Below are positions 57,058 through 64,000 of a DNA stretch of 64,000 bases, in pieces. The stretch is from Tupaia tana (lineage: Eukaryota > Chordata > Mammalia > Scandentia > Tupaiidae), in assembly GCA_026018925.1 (NCBI GenBank), contig JAKSZU010000013.1, positions 2,480,001-2,544,000 on the forward strand, read 5' to 3'. The position numbers were made by a program, and so were the translations under genes. The notes beneath the pieces are model-generated. The model was not told where the DNA came from and ran no database searches. It was given only the letters and a program-made list of their open reading frames with translations. Position 1 is the stretch's first letter. Each line of letters begins with the position of its first letter.

Positions 57058-60000
57058 CATCTGCAGTTCTGGGACAGGACAAGACCCCCAACTCCAGCTC
57101 TCCCACAGCTCCTTTCCTGGGGCTGCCCTGCTCACAGCCCACTCTTGACCCCGCACACCAGCTGCCCAGGGAGCAGCCCCCGGGCCCTGTCCTGACTGCA
57201 GCGTTTCCGCCTGGCTGCCCCTTGGTGCTGTCTGCTCCCGTGACACCTTTGGAGGCATCAATGGGGACTCGCGGCCCGACCGCGCCTGGCACCATCAACA
57301 TCGTTCTGCCGGTCGGTGCCGACCGAGGGCCTGCGCAGGCTGCTCTCAGTCAGGCCTCTGTCCTGAATCCGGCCCCCGTCAACTGGAGCGCCCCAGGAAC
57401 CCTCTCTGGAGGTGCGGACGGTGCCCCTCCCCTCCTCTTGGCAGCTCCTGCTGTGCAGACCGTTACGCCTGCCCCGTCCGCCGGGGTCTCCCAGGTCATC
57501 CGGGGAGGCTGGACCCCAGCTCAGCCTCCTCCAGCTCCACCCCTGGTGGCCCAGATCACTCCCATCACGGCCCCAGCGACCACTGGGCCGCAGCCACAAA
57601 TGGCTTTTGCTGATGGCCACCTGGACACCTCCCAGCCCATGGCCTCGCTGGACAGCTCCTGCAACCCCGGGAGTGTTTACAACAACTTCCGGCGCTGGCA
57701 GCGCTTCAAGACCCTGGCCAGGAGCCACCTGCCCCAGAGTCCTGATAGCGAGGCTCTGTCCTGCTTCTTCATGTGAGTACCTGCTGCAGGGGAGTGGGAC
57801 TTCTCTTTGAGCTCACCCATAGAAAGAAGGCAGGGAGGGATGAGGAGGCGGAGTCAGTGGGGGAGCCTGGGGACAGGTTCAGAGGGGGATGACATCTGCT
57901 TGGGCGGAGCTACCTTCTCTGCAATGCTAACGGCCCTCCGGTCATGGCGCACGGTCAGGTGACTGACCTAAACTGACCCTCACCCGCCTGTGGGCGCGAC
58001 CCATCTCTGTCAATAAACCCTACGGTAATATGTTCAGGAGAAAACAACTCTGACAACGCTTCTTATACATCACGAGTCAACGTGTGTCTTAGTTGCTGGG
58101 CTCCACGAGCCTATTCCATCCTCGTATCCCCATCTGCAGCAGGGACCTGTGTGCTCTCGGCCACAAGGGACATCAGGTGGAAGGGGACTGAGGGGTGCTG
58201 GGCCCCGGAGGGAACCTGACTGTGAAGGACAGGATTAAATCTCATCACCTCCCAATAGACCTGCCTCAGAATGGTCACACTGGGGGTTGCCCCTGAAGCA
58301 TGGGAATTTGGGGGACACGGCATTTAGCACAGAGACGCAGGCCCTGGGGACTCATGGACACCAGCGGACACCTGAAGTGACTGCTGTTGACGAGTGATCG
58401 TGGGAGGGGCTGCTGGGCTTCAAAGAGCCCACCAAGGGGAGACTGAGACAGGGACTTAGGTCGGAGAGATGTGATGAGGCGCAAGGAAGGGGAGGTGTGT
58501 GGGGCCGGGTTAGCTGGGGAGCGAGTGAGACTTCAGAATGTTCTAAGCCCAGGCACTTACAGCCCAGTGCTCCGGTCCCTGTCCCGCCTGACGCCCAGCA
58601 TGTCGCTGGAGGAGGGCCTGTCCCGGGCCATGCAGGAATGGCAGCGCACAAGCTCCTGGGAGCGCGTGAAATACTATGAGATGGCGGCCAAGTGAGTCTG
58701 GGGTCCTGGGCAACGGGGCTCTGTGGTGGGTGAGGGTGGGTGACAATGGGGTCTGTGTGAGGGGCTTTGCAGCCCAGCCCATGAGGGTGGTTGTGGACCA
58801 GCACAGGCCCTGGGTGGCTCAGCCCCTGTCCCTCCCACAGCGAGCCTGTGGTCTTTCTGTTCCAGCGTCTCCATGGGCCCCACTCACCCGTGGTCTTGGT
58901 CGACCCCGACCTAGATAAAGACAGTGGACAGGGGCTGCAGGAGCCAGGGCAGCCCAATGGGGGTCCCCTCCAGGATAGGGGTCAGCTCGGCCATCCAGCC
59001 TACTGCCTTCCTGGAGCTGCTGACTCGGAGAGGATGGGATGGCCTTTCCTCAGGAAACCTGGCCACATAGCGGTCACTGCCATCCCAGAAGGGCTGGGGT
59101 GGAAGAGGTTGGTCAGGAGAAGCCAGTAGCTCAGACACCGAGTGCATCCCTGCCTGCCTGCCCCTGCTCCATGGCAGTCCCCTCCGTTCACATACCAAAC
59201 ATGGCACAGCCTCAGAGGAAACTAGTCTCCTCTCAGTCAGCCATCCTCATCTCTCCAACCTCAAGGGCTCACCGTCAAGCCTTAGTCCTGGGTCTGGGCG
59301 TGCTTCCCCGGTTTATCCACGTAAAACTCATCCCCAGTGTATCTCCAGGCCTTTGGCCCCCTTGTGCGGTCTGGACAGGGACAAGAGAGGACCTGAGGGC
59401 CCTGCCCAGGGCACAGGCTGACTTGGTGCAAAAGCCATGGCCTTTCAACGGGCCCTGCACATGCCCGAGACACCGAGTGCCCCCACACTGTGCTTCGGAC
59501 CTGGGAATGCTTCCTCCTGGCTTGGCCCTGTTCGGGTCTGCACAGTTCGCCCCAGGCCTGTCCACCCCTCCCTGGTGTCTGGTGCTGGGGGCTGGAGCCT
59601 GGCCTCCCACTCAGCAGGGCCGGGATCTTCTTCCCCACAGGTTCGTGGAGTTCGAGGCTGAGGAGAAGATTCAGCAGCTGTACTGGCTGAAGGGCTCCCA
59701 GTGCCTGTCTCCTGCAGCCCCACCGGAGCCTGACCCTCCAGGGCTCCTGATCCCCGAGGGTGTCCAGGAGCCAGGTATGGACCCACAGGCTGACAGTCGC
59801 CTAAAAAAGGCCCAAGGGTCCGAGGAGGCCACTGTCCCCACGTCCCCTGCTCTTCAGTAAAGAGGGCATTTGCCCTTGCAAGCAGGGAGCACACCGGGGA
59901 TCCTGGGATCTTGACTGCCCAAGGCCGTGAAGTGAGGACTGGCCTGGGCGTGGGTCTCAGCTACTCTCAACAAACCGCCTGACCAGGAAGCGGCCCAATG

Positions 60001-62433
60001 GGGAGAGAACCTAGGCCTGGGATGGCTCCAAACTCCCTCCCACCTGCCCCTCACGTGGATGCCCACCCCTCATGGGTCCTGGGGTCCAGCCTGGCCCATC
60101 GTTCTACCCTTTGCATCCTGCTCCAGTCCCACTGTGGGTGGAAGTGGCAGCTGGAGCCCCCTGCCACATGCTGGTCTTCTCCCTCCTCCTAGGGTGCAGT
60201 GTCCCCAGGAAGGCCTGCCCCGAGGCCACGCCCAGCCACCTGTCACCATCCAGCGCTCCTCAGAGGCCAGACCCCAAGGGGCCAAAGGACATCCCGCCCG
60301 AAGCCGAGCAGGAGTATGTGGGCATCATGAAGGGGCTGCTGGGACACGGTGGCCAGAGGGCAGAGGATGCCGTCCAGCCAGGACAGGAGGATGGGGCGTT
60401 CCCCGACCTGGGGCTCCTGAGCTACATGGAAGAGCTCTGCTCCCAGGAGGACTTTGTCACCAAGGTGGGCTGTCCTGGGTGCTGGTGTCTGCATGTTCTG
60501 GGGAGTCCCCCAGGCCTAGTAACTCAGCTGTACTGCTCAGCTCCTGACGGGGGGGAGTGAGTGTGTGCATGTGTGTGGGTGTATCTCCGTACGTTACTGT
60601 GGTCACTATGTGTGTGTTTGTGGACACACGTGCGCATGCTACCGTGATCGTCTGTGTGTAGGTGGTGGGTGTGTCTGTGTGCCACTGTGGCTGCTCTGTG
60701 TGTGTGTGGGGGTGAACGTTTCTATCCTACTCTGGCTGCTTTATATATGCGTGTGGGTGTGTTTCTAAGCGTTCCCGTGACTCTGTGCGTGGTTAACGTG
60801 TGAGTGGTACACCAAGTGTGTCTGTGTATACGTGTCTCTCTGTGTGAGAGTGTGTGCTTCTTGTGTCCCTCTGCCTTGTGGGTGTGTAGGTATGTTAAGC
60901 GTTGCTTTGTTCAGGGTGAGTTTTACCATAGGTGTCTGTGGTATGTGTCTCTGTGGGTCAGGGTGATGGGGACGGTAGTGCTGTTGTATTTTCCACGTGT
61001 GAGTAGGCATGTCTGTGTGATTTGCATTTCTGTGTGTTCCTCTGTGTGGCCACAGACATGTATACGTTATGTGTACGTCTATCAGCGTTTCCTTTTCGGC
61101 GTTTACATGTAAATATCTGTGTGCGAGTCTGTGGGTGTTTGTGCGTGTGTGTGTGTCTGTGTGAGTCTCTGTGCGTATTAGGTGGACTCCACGATTTACA
61201 GTCGCCTGGCAGTGCGCATGGGGATGGGATGGGGGGTGCCCAGGACCCCGGGCCCCAGGCTCCTCTTTCCAAGGTCCCGACAGCTCTCTTCCTTCCACCC
61301 TAGGTGGAGGCCATCCTTCACCCACAATTCCTGGCCGAACTGCTCTCCCCAAAAGCAGGGATGGATCTCTTGGCCCTAATGGAGGAGCTGGAGCAGGAGG
61401 ACAGGCTCGCCCCAGATCAGGTACCACAGGATGGAGGGCTATCAGAGCGACCAGGGGTGACAGACTCCAGGGAGACCAGGGAGGGCAAGACACCTGGTAG
61501 ACCAGGGACGGTGGGATACCATGGAAATGAGGGAGAGAGGAACATCGGGCAGACCAGGGAAGGAGAGATACTAGGTAGATCAGGTGGGAGGAACATCAGG
61601 GGGAACACGGTGACCAGATCAGGGCATTCTCAGCTTCCCCGCCTCCCCTAAGGTCCTGCCACTACCCTCCGCCCCCTCGTGACACTTGGCACAGAGGAAC
61701 TCATATCCACTCTCCTTCCTCCCAGCTGGTGGAGAAACACCTGCAGGCCCTGAAGGAGGACAGGGCCGACGAGGCAGCCCCAGGTGCCCCTGGAGCACCT
61801 GTCCTGGGGCCCAGTAGATTTACGTCTGCGGCCTGCCGAGAGGCAGAGAGAGATGACCGTGGACCGCACGAGGGGATCGCTTTGGAGACCTCCCTGCCAC
61901 AGAAGGCTGCCCAGGACCCCGAGAGACATGACGGTGGACATGCTGACATTCTCAGGCCTGAGGACACTGCTGTCTTCTTAGGGCGTGTGGGGACACACCC
62001 ACTGAGCACTGCTGGGCCAGCCTCTCCACGCCAGGGACACAGACTCTCTCATCCTTGCCCGGGGACCAGGGGAGCCTCAGGCGGTGTAGGCACCTCGCCT
62101 GTCAGGGGGATGCGCTGGCCAGCAGATGGGTCCAGCGAGGACGAAGAGCAGCTCCCCAGCCTGGCCTTCTTCATGGCCTCCCCGCACAGCCTGCTGCCCT
62201 GGGTGCCAGCCCTGAGCCCTGCCCCCACCTCGGGCCGTCTCCGTCCTGGAGGTCGCAGGCCCCGGGGAGCAACCGAGGCCCGATCTGCACACAGAAGAGG
62301 CCTGAGCTCAGCTGCCCGTCTGCCTTCCAAGTCAGAGAAGCGAGCGCTCATGGGAGGTCCCATCCCTAGTAGTAAGAAGCTGAAACTGAGGCCTGAGTTT
62401 GGGGTTTCTGCAGGGCAAGCCCTGGCTCTGTGA
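57058..62433 (+). CDS. NUTM2: NUT family member 2-like gene, copy 3 (exons 2-7)
   Basis: Same structure: exons 57058-57772, 58563-58691, 59641-59774, 60193-60464, 61304-61420, 61726-62433, all GT-AG. It is open over 690 residues and differs from copy 2 at only two: S for T in RLTPxMSLEEG (codon AGC at 58597) and R for C in RGMxWPADG (about 62112). Exons 2, 4, 5 and 6 encode the same protein as copy 2. The premature TGA is also shared. Near-identity with copy 2 points to recent duplication or to homogenisation by gene conversion. Confidence 0.88.
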
Positions 62434-62517
62434 CTGGCTGCACCCTCACAGCCTCAGCAGAGGAAGTGGAATATACTGGCCTCTGAGCAGAGGAAGACGC
62501 CACACTGCAGCCAGTAA
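62434..62517 (+). pseudogene. Untranslated remnant of the NUT C-terminal tail, copy 3
   Basis: Same frame and sequence as in copy 1, following the shared TGA at 62431-62433 and ending in TAA. Confidence 0.8.
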
Positions 62518-62741
62518 GGGTGTGCGGGGTCTCTGCAGGCCACCTTCGGGGAGGGCCTGGACTCGGTGTTGGGCCGTCTGCCGCCTGCACCTCAAAGGGA
62601 CCAAGGGAGCCCCAGCCCCGATGACCCAGCTGCTCCTCAGATTTTCGGGGGTGGGGTGGGTGGGGCATTTGTTGGGGGTGTGGGGAGAGTGGGAGGCGCT
62701 GGGAGGTCAGGACCTCCAGGTTGGTCTTCGTATGTACATAA

Positions 62742-62747
62742 AATAAA
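62742..62747 (+). terminator. AATAAA polyadenylation signal, copy 3
   Basis: Identical position relative to the stop codon as in copy 1. Confidence 0.7.
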
Positions 62748-63525
62748 GATTGTTCTGTTGGAAATGCTCTCAAGGTGCTGCCCTCTGAGCTTGGGGGGTG
62801 TACGGCTCAGTGAAGGGAGGACAGTGAGGATGTGGGATTGGGAGGAGCCCTGTGCATCGACCCAGCTGACAGACCGCGGTCTTCCTTGCACATTTTGGTA
62901 GGCCCCTGACACTGCTCCTGGGAGCTGACAGACTCTGACACCCCAGCACCCTGTTCCTCATCTCTGTCTCAGGGGAATCTTGCTTGTTTAGGGGTGTCCC
63001 CTGAGGATTCCTTGTTCTCTGATTCCCTGAAATACCTTTGGGTGCTTACGTGCTCTGGGACTCTCTGACCTCTGGGCCACTAACCAATTTTCTGACCTGA
63101 AACCTGGGCCTGGCACTGTTTTGGGGGGAGCTTCTCTCTGCTTCCCTGAAAGAGGCCACAGAGAAAGGATGGAAGGGTCTCCCCTCCCCTATACGGCTTG
63201 GCCTTTTCCTGAGGGTTGGGAATGGAAAGGCCTGGCTTCCAGTGTACCTGTTCTAGGCTCAGAGCTCGCACCACCCTTGCCAAAGGGGGTTGTGAAAGTG
63301 AGCAGTGGTGTCAACACCTCTGGATCCTAATCAGGGGACAGCAGGGCAGCGGGCTGAGAGAAGAGTGAGGAGGCCTCCGTTCGGTGGGAGCATTTGGGAT
63401 ACGACTGGCAGGAGCCCTTTCCCCACTGTGAGGGTTCTTTCCCTGCTTTCTGGCAGGGGAGTCCTGTCCTCCTGACTGAGGGGAACCACCTCGTTGTGGC
63501 CCTGGGGACTGACCTCGGGGTCTGA

Positions 63526-63917
63526 AGGCTAGCAATGACTGGACCCCATGGCGTGGGGGGGGGTCCTCAACCACCAGCCATGTCCAAGACAAGACAGCAG
63601 GCCTGCACCTACCCCGCTGATCCTCATGGGATCTGGGTGGGAGAGGCAGCGCCCATACACACAGTGTGAAAATCTTGGAGGTCCACTTTGTCTAAACTAG
63701 CAATTTTGCAAACAACACAAACACCCCACTGGAAGATAAAGACACAAACACAGTGTCATAGCCCACAAATACACATACTTCAAAATTCCTGAATGTGAGG
63801 AACAGCCAAAACAGCCTCTCTGTGTTCAAACCTATGCACTGAATACCCACGTCTCACAGAATACAAAATACGTAAGCCCCATAAAGTGAATCGCAGGAGC
63901 GCGTGCTTGCGCGCGCA

Positions 63918-63959
<42 letters not shown>

Positions 63960-64000
63960 CACCATCAATACTCTTCAAATACTGAAAATCCACCTTAAAA
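63526..64000 (+). repeat. Tandem array unit 4, first 475 bp
   Basis: The unit start AGGCTAGCAATGACTGGACC recurs and the sequence follows units 2 and 3 to the end of the window. The array therefore continues past this window; total copy number is unknown. Confidence 0.92.
63919..63956. repeat. (AC)19 microsatellite, unit 4
   Basis: Nineteen AC dinucleotides, with a changed lead-in (GCGTGCTTGCGCGCGCAG). It is the longest of the four copies. Confidence 0.95.

Larger units (their letters stand above)
49285..63525 (+). repeat. Tandem array unit 3 (14,241 bp)
   Basis: Head-to-tail copy with gene positions shifted by 14,241 from unit 2. It differs from unit 2 at few sites in the gene half, and is closer to unit 1 than unit 2 is at many sites in the first 1-2 kb after the CA repeat. 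Confidence 0.95.

Noticed and set aside
35053-63525. CRISPR-like or bacterial repeat array
   Set aside because: The repeat unit is 14.2 kb with introns and mammalian genes; no short direct repeats with spacers were seen anywhere.

Overview
The window is placental-mammal nuclear DNA. The reasons are L1 LINEs on both strands, tRNA-derived SINEs with poly-A tails and target-site duplications, MIR-like fossils, processed pseudogenes, GT-AG introns, AATAAA signals, and a spliced gene family (NUT/NUTM2) that I know only from mammals. The SINE has a tRNA-like head (A-box and B-box motifs) and is not Alu, B1/B2, CAN or rabbit C. This argues against a simian, murid, carnivore or rabbit. A lineage with its own tRNA SINE, such as colugo, is a guess I cannot test.

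Layout. (1) 1-17.2 kb is an AT-rich nest of minus-strand L1s. L1-A (about 604-9053) carries later insertions: an opposite-strand L1 tail, SINEs, an RPL6 processed pseudogene, a truncated L1 and an unidentified retrocopy. L1-B (about 9054-11505 plus 16591-17230) was hit by a SINE, and that SINE was split by L1-C (11875-16489). (2) 17.2-20.9 kb is an old plus-strand L1 fragment followed by single-copy DNA with one MIR-like remnant; I see no gene there. (3) From 20,935 to the end is a head-to-tail tandem array of a unit of about 14.2 kb: unit 1 20935-35052, unit 2 35053-49284, unit 3 49285-63525, and the first 475 bp of unit 4.

Each complete unit has the same order: an A/C-rich tract, an ancient SINE, a MIR-like remnant, a CpG-rich block that may be a promoter, about 3.6 kb without recognisable genes, then a NUTM2-like gene on the plus strand. 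Six coding exons are intact in all three copies (690 codons after the missing first exon), with consensus splice sites and an AATAAA signal about 310 bp after the stop. The family exon 1, a few codons in human NUT genes, was not found. Copies 2 and 3 differ from each other at two residues and from copy 1 at about 17. All three share a TGA that cuts off the 28 C-terminal residues; the remnant of the family's basic tail is still readable downstream.

NUT family proteins are mainly testis-expressed nuclear proteins. NUTM1 recruits p300/CBP and drives histone hyperacetylation; NUTM2 function is poorly defined. The window therefore looks like a recent lineage-specific expansion of a germline gene family next to an L1-rich flank. 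Nothing here resembles a bacterial system, CRISPR array or operon.
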